Both the position numbers and the translations under genes were made by a program. DNA of 24,079 nucleotides from Deltaproteobacteria bacterium UBA2409 (GTDB lineage: Bacteria; Bdellovibrionota_C; UBA2361; DDRT01): positions 1 through 24,079 of the forward strand of contig DDRT01000011.1 in the NCBI GenBank assembly GCA_002343185.1. The letters are read 5' to 3'. The number at the start of each line of letters is the position of its first letter. The first letter of the stretch is position 1. The notes beneath the pieces were generated by a model, which was not told the DNA's origin, searched no databases, and worked only from the letters and a program-made list of their open reading frames with translations. Positions 6,438 to 13,932 of the stretch are shown here, piece after piece.

Positions 6438-7240
6438 TTCTGTTCTTGGCATTTATTGCAAATGCTCAAATTGTAGTCACTACCACCTATTTAGCCGATC
6501 TCACACGAGAGATTACAGGAGAAAGTGTTATCTCCTTGATGAGTGAAGGGGTGGATCCTCATACTTACAGACCAACTCCTGGAGATATTGAGAAGCTTAT
6601 GAAGGCAGAGCTAATTATTGCTCATGGGTTTCATCTCGAAGGAAGAATGGCCGAGTTTCTTGTAAGTCTCAAGAAGAGAAAGAATGTGATACTGGTTGAG
6701 GATCTTGTTGAGATGAAAAATATAAGAATTGTCGATGGAGCGCCTGATCCACATATCTGGTTTGATGTGCTGCTTTGGAGAGATGTAGCTATAAGACTAG
6801 GGGAAAAGCTTAAAGACAGGTATCCAAATAATAATTCCAAAGCTTATGCAGAAACACTACTTGAACTTGATGCCTGGATAAAAACTGAACTTTCAGGTCT
6901 ATCATCAAAGACACTTGTTACTGCACATGATGCGTTTGGATATTTTGGAGCTGCTTATGGATTTAAAGTTTACGGAGTTCAGGGACTAAGCACAGAAAGT
7001 GAAGCCAGCTTAAAACATATTGAAGATCTAGTGAGCCTCTTAGTTGAAGAAAAAGTACCAGCAGTATTTTTTGAATCAACTGTTTCTGAGCGAACTGTTA
7101 AAGCACTAATCGAAGGAGCGCTAAATAGAGGACACAATGTAAAGATCGGTGGAGAGCTATATAGTGATGCTATCAAAGGCAGCTATATTGACGCAGTAAG
7201 ACATAATGTAAACACTATTAAAAAGGCTCTAAATGATTGA
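6419..7240 (+). CDS. Metal ABC transporter substrate-binding protein (Mn/Fe type)
   Basis: Cluster 9 (cluster A-I) periplasmic binding protein of the PsaA/TroA/MntC type. It begins with a short signal peptide (hydrophobic to Ala16, cleavage before QIVVTTTYLADL), unusual in having no Lys/Arg in its n-region. An in-frame TAG at 6413 rules out a longer version. Metal ligands by family alignment are His48 (DPHTYRPTP), His112 (DPHIWFDV), Glu219 (FFESTVSE) and Asp250 (ELYSD). The His-His-Glu-Asp set favours manganese or iron over zinc, where a third His is usual. There is no His-rich loop, which also argues against zinc. The 273 residues are slightly short. It overlaps the ATPase gene by 8 nt and is divergent from mntR. 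Confidence 0.93.
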   Translation: MVHFLSILFLAFIANAQIVVTTTYLADLTREITGESVISLMSEGVDPHTYRPTPGDIEKLMKAELIIAHGFHLEGRMAEFLVSLKKRKNVILVEDLVEMKNIRIVDGAPDPHIWFDVLLWRDVAIRLGEKLKDRYPNNNSKAYAETLLELDAWIKTELSGLSSKTLVTAHDAFGYFGAAYGFKVYGVQGLSTESEASLKHIEDLVSLLVEEKVPAVFFESTVSERTVKALIEGALNRGHNVKIGGELYSDAIKGSYIDAVRHNVNTIKKALND

Positions 7241-7961
7241 GTTTCATAACGTAAGTGTTGCTTACAAAAAAAAGCCAGTTCTATGGAATGTTGATCTTGA
7301 GATAAAAAAGGGTTCCTTAGTTGCGATAGTTGGTCCAAATGGTGCTGGAAAATCTACACTTCTAAAAGCTGCATTAGGGCTCGTTCCACTTTCATCTGGA
7401 TATGTGAGATTTAATGACAAACCTTTAGCTCCACGTGAGGTAAGCTATGTCCCTCAAAGAGAAAATGTTGATTGGGATTTTCCGGTTTCAGTTTTAGACG
7501 TTGTATTAATGTCTCGCTATAAGGGTTGGTTCAATAGAATTACAGAACAAGACTACAAGATTGCAAAAGAAAGTATAGAGCGATTAGAGATAAGCGATCT
7601 TTTAGATAATCAAATTGGTGAGCTTTCAGGAGGTCAGCAACAGAGAGTATTTATAGCTAGGGCCTTGGCGCAGCATTCAGAGATCTATTTTATGGATGAG
7701 CCATTTGCAGCTGTAGATGCGAAAACTGAGAGTATTATAGCCAATATTTTAAAGGATCTCACAAAAGAAAATAAAACAGTAGTAGTAGTTCATCATGATC
7801 TTCAAACTGTGCCTGAATATTTCGATCAATCGCTACTTTTAAATGTAAGAAAAGTTGCCTACGGTGATGTAAGTGATGTTTTTACTAATGAAAATCTAAT
7901 TAAGACATATGGTGGTAGACTCAATGTGCTAGAAGACATCAGTTTAGAAATGGGTCGGTAA
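7233..7961 (+). CDS. Metal ABC transporter ATPase
   Basis: Cytoplasmic ATP-binding subunit of the manganese/iron-type importer. Motifs in order: Walker A GPNGAGKST (34-42), Q-loop Gln75 (YVPQRENVDWDFP), signature LSGGQQQR (131-138), Walker B IYFMDEP (151-157) and H-loop His188 (VVHHDL). The VDWDFPVSVLDVV segment after the Q-loop is typical of the MntB/ZnuC/TroB group. Its ATG overlaps the end of the binding-protein gene in ATGATTGA, and its stop codon is directly followed by the permease ATG, so the operon is translationally coupled. 242 residues is normal. Confidence 0.96.
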   Translation: MIEFHNVSVAYKKKPVLWNVDLEIKKGSLVAIVGPNGAGKSTLLKAALGLVPLSSGYVRFNDKPLAPREVSYVPQRENVDWDFPVSVLDVVLMSRYKGWFNRITEQDYKIAKESIERLEISDLLDNQIGELSGGQQQRVFIARALAQHSEIYFMDEPFAAVDAKTESIIANILKDLTKENKTVVVVHHDLQTVPEYFDQSLLLNVRKVAYGDVSDVFTNENLIKTYGGRLNVLEDISLEMGR

Positions 7962-8747
7962 ATGCTTTCTAATACAGCACTTGTACTCTTAGGGACATCA
8001 ATTTTGGGACTTTTGTGTGGCGCGGTTGGGGTCTTATTAATGCTAAAAAAACAATCTCTTGTAGGTGACGCAGTTGCTCATGCAACCTTACCAGGAGTTT
8101 GCCTTGCATTTCTTGTAGTTGGAGAGAGAAATTTTTTAGCTCTATTACTTGGTGGATTCTTATTTGCACTACTAGCTCATGGATTAATTACACTTATAAG
8201 AAATGAAACCAAGATAAAAGACGATGCTAGTATATCTCTTGTGATAGGAGGGTTTTTTGGATTAGGAATTCTTTTATCTTCGCAGGTCAAACAAGGTGGC
8301 ATAGAAACATTTCTATTTGGAAAGGCTGCATCTCTATTAACTATTGATGTTGTGACAATTTTGGTTGTTGGACTCTTAACTGCTATTATCATCTCTCTTG
8401 TTTTTAAGGAGATATTTTATGTCATTTTTGATAAAAGTTATTCAAGAGTAATAGGAATTCCTATTCGGCTAGTCGACTCAATTCTTGCCTGTTTAATAAC
8501 GATTGTAACTGTTCTTGCCCTTCCAGCAGTAGGGGTTGTGTTAGTAATTGCGTTTTTAGTTATTCCTGCAGCATGCGCACGACTTTTAACTAACAAGCTT
8601 ACAAGTATGATTCTGATTGCAAGTATCTTAGGGGCAGTTTTCGCGTTACTCGGTACATTTCTCTCGGCAAGTTATGCACTTCCCGCAGGAGCTGCTATGA
8701 CATTAGTTGGATTTACATTTTTTCTTCTGGTCTCTGTGGTTAAATGA
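7962..8747 (+). CDS. Metal ABC transporter permease (ABC-3 family), first copy
   Basis: Inner-membrane channel subunit with about eight hydrophobic segments in 261 residues. Family landmarks are GDAVAHATLPGV (35-46), the loop contacting the ATPase, and the ALPAVGVVLVIAFLVIPAACARLL segment in the second half. It starts immediately at the stop of the ATPase and ends overlapping the second permease by 4 nt (ATGA). Together with the next gene it can form a heterodimeric channel, as in TroC/TroD or YtgC/YtgD. Confidence 0.94.
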   Translation: MLSNTALVLLGTSILGLLCGAVGVLLMLKKQSLVGDAVAHATLPGVCLAFLVVGERNFLALLLGGFLFALLAHGLITLIRNETKIKDDASISLVIGGFFGLGILLSSQVKQGGIETFLFGKAASLLTIDVVTILVVGLLTAIIISLVFKEIFYVIFDKSYSRVIGIPIRLVDSILACLITIVTVLALPAVGVVLVIAFLVIPAACARLLTNKLTSMILIASILGAVFALLGTFLSASYALPAGAAMTLVGFTFFLLVSVVK

Positions 8748-9952
8748 TAGAATGGATTTTTTTAATAGCACTGCTTGTATCAGTTACCTGCGCTATTAGC
8801 GGAGTTTTTCTTGTTTTAAGAAGAGATTCACTACTTGGAGATTCAATCTCTCATTCTATTCTTCTTGGAATCGCATTAGTATTTCTGATCTTTGAATCTA
8901 GAGATCCACTTCTTATGACTGTTGGTGGTGCGATTGCTGGAGTAGTCACTGCTCTTTTATCTAAGTTCCTATCATCTAGACTTCCAATAGACACAAGCTT
9001 AGGGGTTGTTTTTTCGAGCTTCTTTGCACTTGGAGTTATAATTATATCATTCACAGCAAGAAACGTTGATCTAGATCCATCGTGTGTTCTTTATGGAAAT
9101 CTGGAGCTTTTACCATTTGATACGATTGGTGAGATCCCAAAAGCATTTTTAAGATCTCTTGCACTATTTTTCCTTGTCTTAGGTTTTCTTTTAGTTTTTT
9201 GGCGTGTTCTCCTTGTCTCTTCATTTGATGAGGTGCTGACAAAGGCTTTAGGTATTAATCCGAAAGTTGTTTATTACGTGTTTGTTTGTCTTATCTCAGT
9301 CGTAACAGTCCTATTTTTTGAAATGGTAGGATCTATTCTTGTAATTGGAATGTTAGTAACTCCGGCTGCTTGTTCACTTCTATTAACAACAAGACTGAAT
9401 ACAGTTTTCCTATTCTCGATAGCTATATCGATTATTTCAACAATTTTAGGTGTCAAACTCTCTTTGTCTATTGATGCCCCTGTTGCTGCTGGTATCGCAA
9501 CAGCTGGATTGATTTTATTCCTAATAGTGCTGTTCTTTGCTCCAAAAAATGGAGTGTTTTCCAAATTTATTGAGAGACTTCTAACAAGGTATAGGATCGC
9601 CACTGAAGATTTACTTGCAGATCTATATAGACAGACTGAAAAGGGATTTTATGTAACCCCTAAATCATCTATCTCAAGATTTTTAATCCCTGGTCTAAAG
9701 CTGAGGGGATTACTAGAAGGCAGCTCTCAAGGCGGGTTCTCTTTAACAAAAAAAGGGCACGATGCAGGGGCTCTTGTGATTAGAAAGCACAGATTGTTTG
9801 AAAGTTTTCTTGAGCAAGAGATTGGACTCCCCCCAGATCATCTTCATGAGATCTCCGAGAAGGTTGAGCACTTTATCACTGAAAAATCAGAATCTGAGCT
9901 TCGTGAATCAATAAAATCAGAGAAAGACCCACATGGAAAGGTTATCCCGTGA
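8744..9952 (+). CDS. Metal ABC permease fused to a DtxR-like metal-sensor domain
   Basis: Residues 1-265 form a second ABC-3 permease (GDSISHSILLGIAL at 32-45; VGSILVIGMLVTPAACSLLL at 195-214). Residues 280-402 are soluble and resemble DtxR/MntR: a degenerate winged helix (about 286-340), then IRKHRLFESFL and GLPPDHLHEISEKVEHFIT. His349, Glu353, His368, Glu372, Glu375 and His376 have exactly the spacing of DtxR His79, Glu83, His98, Cys102, Glu105 and His106, with Glu at the Cys102 position as in manganese-sensing MntR. The permease part alone is of usual length. Chlamydial YtgCR is a known fusion of the same kind, in which the repressor part is released by cleavage. Here the domain could instead gate the transporter by sensing cytoplasmic metal. 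A 4-nt overlap (GTGA) couples it to the PnuC gene. Confidence 0.93.
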   Translation: MIEWIFLIALLVSVTCAISGVFLVLRRDSLLGDSISHSILLGIALVFLIFESRDPLLMTVGGAIAGVVTALLSKFLSSRLPIDTSLGVVFSSFFALGVIIISFTARNVDLDPSCVLYGNLELLPFDTIGEIPKAFLRSLALFFLVLGFLLVFWRVLLVSSFDEVLTKALGINPKVVYYVFVCLISVVTVLFFEMVGSILVIGMLVTPAACSLLLTTRLNTVFLFSIAISIISTILGVKLSLSIDAPVAAGIATAGLILFLIVLFFAPKNGVFSKFIERLLTRYRIATEDLLADLYRQTEKGFYVTPKSSISRFLIPGLKLRGLLEGSSQGGFSLTKKGHDAGALVIRKHRLFESFLEQEIGLPPDHLHEISEKVEHFITEKSESELRESIKSEKDPHGKVIP

Positions 9953-10515
9953 GTACAGAAATCATTATTTTAATCCTCGAATTGTTAGCAGCATTTTTTA
10001 GTCTGCTAGGAGTTTTAGCTGCTGCAAAACTTTCAAGGCATACCTTTACTTTTGGAGGGATTGGAGCAATTTTTTATGGAGTCTTTTTTTATTTCGAGAG
10101 CTTTTATTTCTCAAGCATCCTTCAAGTATATTTTTTCTCAATGTCTGTTTGGGGTTATTTTCATTGGAAAGATAAGGAAAAAGTAAAAGATTTAATCAGG
10201 AATCCATTTAGTTTTAGCACTCATTTGGCTGTAGTAGTATTAGTGATTTTTTCTGGCTACTATCTCAGTGTCTTATTTCCAGCCAGTAAACTCGGATTTA
10301 CTGATGCTACTTTAATGATTGGAAGTGTAATTAATACCTATTTTCTTGTTAAAGCAGACAGAAAGACATGGATATATTGGATGATTATGGACTGTGTCTA
10401 CATATGGCAGTTTGCAACAGCAGGATTTGTTGCAACAACGGTATTATATACGCTTTACCTTGGTACCTCCCTTAGAAACTATATCCTCTGGGATGGTGTT
10501 TCAAAGACAAACTAA
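9949..10515 (+). CDS. pnuC: PnuC-like vitamin transporter (nicotinamide riboside type)
   Basis: A membrane protein of 188 residues with about seven hydrophobic segments and the PnuC features: a Trp/Tyr-rich helix QVYFFSMSVWGYFHWK (around 58-74) and the later WIYWMIMDCVYIWQF helix (around 140-155). PnuC proteins carry nicotinamide riboside, and relatives carry thiamine or riboflavin, by facilitated diffusion. The exact vitamin cannot be read here, and no riboswitch is evident to settle it. Its GTG start overlaps the stop of the fused permease by 4 nt, making it the last gene of the metal-uptake operon. That association is not standard for PnuC and may mean NAD supply and manganese status are co-regulated. 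Confidence 0.85.
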   Translation: MSTEIIILILELLAAFFSLLGVLAAAKLSRHTFTFGGIGAIFYGVFFYFESFYFSSILQVYFFSMSVWGYFHWKDKEKVKDLIRNPFSFSTHLAVVVLVIFSGYYLSVLFPASKLGFTDATLMIGSVINTYFLVKADRKTWIYWMIMDCVYIWQFATAGFVATTVLYTLYLGTSLRNYILWDGVSKTN

Positions 10516-10784
10516 GGTAACCGTTTAAGTTGTTGTAGTTTTAAATGAATTCGAAGCATTAGAGGATAAAAAATTAGTATTTAGGTGATTCTTGTTGTCA
10601 AAGCCTGATCGGCTTAGGCTGTTTTTTTAAACGGTTACTTGTTTTCACCCCCGATTTGCTCCGCCTGTATTATTTGTTTGCTCCGCAAAACGACCCCTGA
10701 GGGGGGGTAGAGAAACTTAAGTGGCTTCTCGAGCTTTGATATGTTACCTTCTGACGGTAACAAACTAAGTAATATTAACACCAA
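10516..10784 (+). other. Structured intergenic region upstream of glmS
   Basis: These 269 nt carry no gene. TAACCGTTTAA (10518-10528) is exactly complementary to TTAAACGGTTA (10627-10637), enclosing the terminator hairpin. Two direct repeats of TTTGCTCCGC lie near 10656 and 10676. A GC-rich hairpin (CCCC, TGA, GGGG) follows near 10693-10703. TGTTACC (10742-10748) pairs with GGTAACA (10756-10762) just before glmS. The word GGTAAC or its complement thus recurs four times. Arms this long may fold into one leader RNA or may be a small mobile repeat. I do not recognise a glmS ribozyme core. Confidence 0.55.
10602..10628 (+). terminator. Intrinsic terminator after pnuC
   Basis: AGCCT (10602-10606) pairs with AGGCT (10616-10620), with an alternative AAGCC/GGCTT pairing inside, followed by G and seven T (10622-10628). 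It lies about 87 nt after the pnuC stop and would end the metal operon transcript. Confidence 0.6.
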
Positions 10785-12602
10785 ATGTGCGGAATAGTTG
10801 GATATGTTGGCTCAAAAAACGCTCTTCAGGTAGTAGTAGAAGGCTTAGAAAAACTTGAATATCGAGGATACGACTCAGCAGGAGTTGCCTATGTTACCGA
10901 AGATAAGAAAGTTTCACTCTCAAGGGCTCAAGGAAAACTTTCAGCCTTAAAAGAACTTCTATATAAGAGTCAATCTAATACACATGCAATTTTAGGAATT
11001 GGCCACACTCGTTGGGCGACGCACGGCAAACCTTCTGAAGAAAATGCTCACCCTCATGTAGCAGGGAGAGTTAGCCTTATTCATAATGGTATAATTGAGA
11101 ACTATGTAGAGTTAAGGTCGGAGCTTCTAAAAAAAGGAGCAAAGTTTTTTTCTGAGACTGATACCGAAGTTGCAGCACATCTACTTAATGATTATCTAAC
11201 TCAAGGGCTTTCCCCACTTGAAGCCCTGAAAAAAACCTGTGAGAGGGTGAGAGGCAGCTATGCTTTTGTGGCAATTGATTCCGAAAATCCTGATAGGATG
11301 CTGATTGCAAAAACAGCAACTCCTATTGTAGTTGGAATTGGTGAAGGTGAGATGATTGTAGCAAGTGATATTCCTGCGATATTACCTCATACAAAGCAGG
11401 TAAAGATCCTTGAAGATGGAGATATAGCCGAAGTTACAAAAGATAAGATTTCATTTTTCCACGATGGAAAACCTGTTGAAAGAAAAACGATAACTATAAC
11501 TTGGGATGCTGTAACAGCTCAAAAAGGTGGTTTTAAGCATTTTATGCTTAAAGAGATTCATGACCAGATTACTGCTTCAAGTGATGCACTTCGTGGTAGA
11601 ATTTTAGGAGAAGGAATTTCAATTCCTGAGGTAGGTTTAGATTTCTCAAGTTTTAATAGAATAGTTATTACTGCCTGTGGAACGGCGTGGCATGCAGGTT
11701 TGGTTGCGAAATTCTTTTTTGAGTCGATTGCTAAGATACCAACTGAAGTCGATTATGCCTCTGAGTTTAGGTACAGAGTACCAGTTCTTGATTCAAATAC
11801 ATTAGCTATTGCTATATCTCAATCGGGTGAAACTGCTGATACACTTGGGGCGATTGAAATAGCAAAGAAAAGTTCTAAAACTCTTGCAGTATGTAACGTC
11901 GTTGGGAGCTCTCTTACAAGAAAAACTGACGCAACGATTTATACTCAAGCTGGGCCAGAAGTTTCAGTTGCATCAACAAAAGCTTTTACTACTCAGCTAC
12001 TAACCGTACTACTTTTAGCATTAAAGATGGGTGAGGCAAGAAAAGTTTTTAGTGATGTTAATAAAGTTCTAAAGGACATGCAGCATGTTCCTTCTGCTAT
12101 ACAATCATCGATACATAATGAAGGAAAGATTGAAGAACTAGCAAAGCAGATTCATACAGCTAGAGATGTTATATTTTTAGGTCGAGGAATTAATTTTCCA
12201 ATAGCACTTGAGGGGGCTTTAAAGCTAAAAGAAATCTCTTACATTCATGCTGAAGGATATCCATCGGGAGAAATTAAGCATGGCCCATTAGCATTGATCG
12301 ACGAGAAAGTTCCTGTAGTAATAATTCTTCATAAGTCTGATCAACTTTTAGAGAAATCAATTTCTAACTTAAGAGAAGTTGAAGCAAGAGGTGGAAGAGT
12401 TATTGCTGTAACAGACGCAGATTTACCTGATGAGATAAAATCTCTTTGTGAAGGAGTGATTGAAGTTCCTCATATTAGTGAATTTTTATCACCTGTATTA
12501 ATGACCATACCTCTTCAACTTCTTGCTTATCATGTTGCAGTCCTTAATGGGACCGATGTTGATCTGCCAAGAAATTTGGCAAAAAGTGTAACAGTGGAGT
12601 AG
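10785..12602 (+). CDS. glmS: Glutamine-fructose-6-phosphate aminotransferase (GlmS)
   Basis: Makes glucosamine-6-phosphate from fructose-6-phosphate and glutamine, the first step to UDP-GlcNAc for peptidoglycan and lipopolysaccharide. The start MCGIVGYVG gives Cys2 as the N-terminal nucleophile after Met removal. The glutaminase domain (2-about 240) has GHTRWATHG (73-81), HNGIIENY (100-107) and ETDTE (124-128). Two SIS sugar domains follow, with ITACGTAWHAG (295-305), SQSGETADT (345-353), SVASTKAF (394-401) and HAEGYPSGEIKHGPLAL (488-504). It ends in the canonical LPRNLAKSVTVE. 605 residues is normal. There is no Shine-Dalgarno before the ATG; TAATAT (10770-10775) nine nt upstream could be a -10 box. 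Supply of amino sugar fits the cell-wall genes further along. Confidence 0.98.
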   Translation: MCGIVGYVGSKNALQVVVEGLEKLEYRGYDSAGVAYVTEDKKVSLSRAQGKLSALKELLYKSQSNTHAILGIGHTRWATHGKPSEENAHPHVAGRVSLIHNGIIENYVELRSELLKKGAKFFSETDTEVAAHLLNDYLTQGLSPLEALKKTCERVRGSYAFVAIDSENPDRMLIAKTATPIVVGIGEGEMIVASDIPAILPHTKQVKILEDGDIAEVTKDKISFFHDGKPVERKTITITWDAVTAQKGGFKHFMLKEIHDQITASSDALRGRILGEGISIPEVGLDFSSFNRIVITACGTAWHAGLVAKFFFESIAKIPTEVDYASEFRYRVPVLDSNTLAIAISQSGETADTLGAIEIAKKSSKTLAVCNVVGSSLTRKTDATIYTQAGPEVSVASTKAFTTQLLTVLLLALKMGEARKVFSDVNKVLKDMQHVPSAIQSSIHNEGKIEELAKQIHTARDVIFLGRGINFPIALEGALKLKEISYIHAEGYPSGEIKHGPLALIDEKVPVVIILHKSDQLLEKSISNLREVEARGGRVIAVTDADLPDEIKSLCEGVIEVPHISEFLSPVLMTIPLQLLAYHVAVLNGTDVDLPRNLAKSVTVE

Positions 12603-12694
12603 GGCGATATTTAGTCGCAAATGCCTAGAATATTCAACTAGTTAGCTTTCTCGTATATTATTATCCTTGAAAGTATTAAAATGTGAGGTGACAT

Positions 12695-13111
12695 ATGACT
12701 AGCCGAACAGTTTCAAGTGTTGTTGCACTTTCTATCTCACTAATGTTTTTAATCATTTTTGGGTTTGCCGGAATAAATAAAATAGGTTCTGTACCTGAGT
12801 GGTTCATCGGGTCTTTTGGAGGAACATTTTTAGCAACTTTTCCAGGATTAACACTTTCTTACTATTCAATTGTGGTAATAGAGCTGTTAATTTTTGTTCT
12901 ATTAGTTGTTTCAGTTCTTAGAAGAGAATTTTTAAGTGGGAATTTTAAGCCATATCTTCTTTCAGCGTTACTAATAAGTTTACTTCTTTTTGTACAGCTC
13001 ACTTTTGGGCAGCTTTTGATACAAGGGGATGTTCCGAAAATCTTTATCTATTTTTCAGGAACACTAGTTGCACTTCTTTCAATTCGTTACTTTGAAAAGG
13101 AGTCATTTTAG
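12695..13111 (+). CDS. Small four-helix membrane protein (DoxX/MauE-like)
   Basis: 138 residues with four predicted membrane helices (about 8-26, 45-75, 87-108, 114-130). The first helix ends in FGFAGINKI followed by a short loop with PEWF, reminiscent of the DoxX/MauE redox-associated membrane family, but no cysteine pair is visible, so the family call is tentative. A strong GAGGTGA Shine-Dalgarno precedes the ATG. Its stop overlaps the panB GTG by one nt, making it the probable first gene of a panB-aminotransferase operon. The 92-nt gap before it holds only a weak GCGA/TCGC hairpin and AT-rich sequence (TATATT at 12654-12659). Confidence 0.75.
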   Translation: MTSRTVSSVVALSISLMFLIIFGFAGINKIGSVPEWFIGSFGGTFLATFPGLTLSYYSIVVIELLIFVLLVVSVLRREFLSGNFKPYLLSALLISLLLFVQLTFGQLLIQGDVPKIFIYFSGTLVALLSIRYFEKESF

Positions 13112-13932
13112 TGTCTCAAAAAATTAAACTGACAGAAGGGAAGATTACAGTTCCATCCATTAAAAAGGGTAGAAAAATTTCAGCCGTAACAGCTTATGAT
13201 TTCACTTTTGCTGAGATAGTTGATGAGGCTGGTGTTGATATTGTCTTAGTTGGAGATTCTCTTGGATCTGTAATTAAGGGAGAAAAAAATACTTTAAGCG
13301 TTACTCTTGATGAAGTTATCTACCACACAAAAGCAGTGTCGAGAGGCCTTAAGAGGTCTTTGCTCTTAGCAGATATGCCCTTTATGAGTTATCAGATTTC
13401 TGTAGAAAAAGGGGTTGAAAACTGTGGCAGGGCTCTTTCAGAAGGATTTGCTGAAGGGGTAAAGATTGAAGGTGGTATCAGTGTTGCCTCATTAATTGAA
13501 AGACTTTCACTAATTGATATCCCAGTCATGGGGCATGTAGGGCTAACCCCTCAGAGTGTTCATAGAATGGGAGGTTATAAAGTTCAAGGTAAAGAGAATC
13601 GAAAGAAAATAATAGATGATGCTCGAGCTGTTCAAGATAGTGGTGCTTTCTCCGTAGTTCTTGAAGGAATTCCTTCGGATTTAGCTGAAGAGATTACAGA
13701 TAGGTTAAAAATTCCAACCATTGGAATCGGAGCTGGTTCAAAATGTGATGGACAGATCTTAGTGTTATATGATCTTTTAGGGCTTTCAGGGGGAACACCA
13801 CCTAAGTTTGTAAGGCAGTTTTCAAATTTAAGAGAAGCTTCTACTAAAGCATTAAAAGAATATGTTGAAGCTGTAAAAAATGAGAATTTTCCCGATTCTG
13901 GCGAGTCGTATACTTTAAGAAAAGTTCAGTAA
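13111..13932 (+). CDS. panB: Ketopantoate hydroxymethyltransferase
   Basis: Transfers a hydroxymethyl group from methylene-tetrahydrofolate to alpha-ketoisovalerate, the first committed step to pantothenate and CoA. A TIM-barrel enzyme of 273 residues, the normal size. Magnesium ligands are in VGDSLG (Asp49) and LADMPF (Asp88), with Glu120 in KIEGG. GHVGLTPQ (141-148), Glu185 in VVLEGIP and GIGAGSKCDGQILV are the remaining landmarks. The start is GTG, supported by AAGGAG eight nt upstream and the N-terminus typical for the family (KITVPSIKKGRKISAVTAYD). No panC or panD is in the window. One-nt overlaps on both sides show an operon. Confidence 0.97.
   Translation: MSQKIKLTEGKITVPSIKKGRKISAVTAYDFTFAEIVDEAGVDIVLVGDSLGSVIKGEKNTLSVTLDEVIYHTKAVSRGLKRSLLLADMPFMSYQISVEKGVENCGRALSEGFAEGVKIEGGISVASLIERLSLIDIPVMGHVGLTPQSVHRMGGYKVQGKENRKKIIDDARAVQDSGAFSVVLEGIPSDLAEEITDRLKIPTIGIGAGSKCDGQILVLYDLLGLSGGTPPKFVRQFSNLREASTKALKEYVEAVKNENFPDSGESYTLRKVQ

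Noticed and set aside
6419..7240. Zinc-specific binding protein (ZnuA)
   Set aside because: There is no His-rich loop, and Glu219 stands where zinc proteins usually have a third His; the MntR context supports manganese.
10516..10784. glmS ribozyme in the leader
   Set aside because: The position fits, but I cannot find the conserved core or double pseudoknot, and the hairpins seen do not match its arrangement. A covariance model search would decide.
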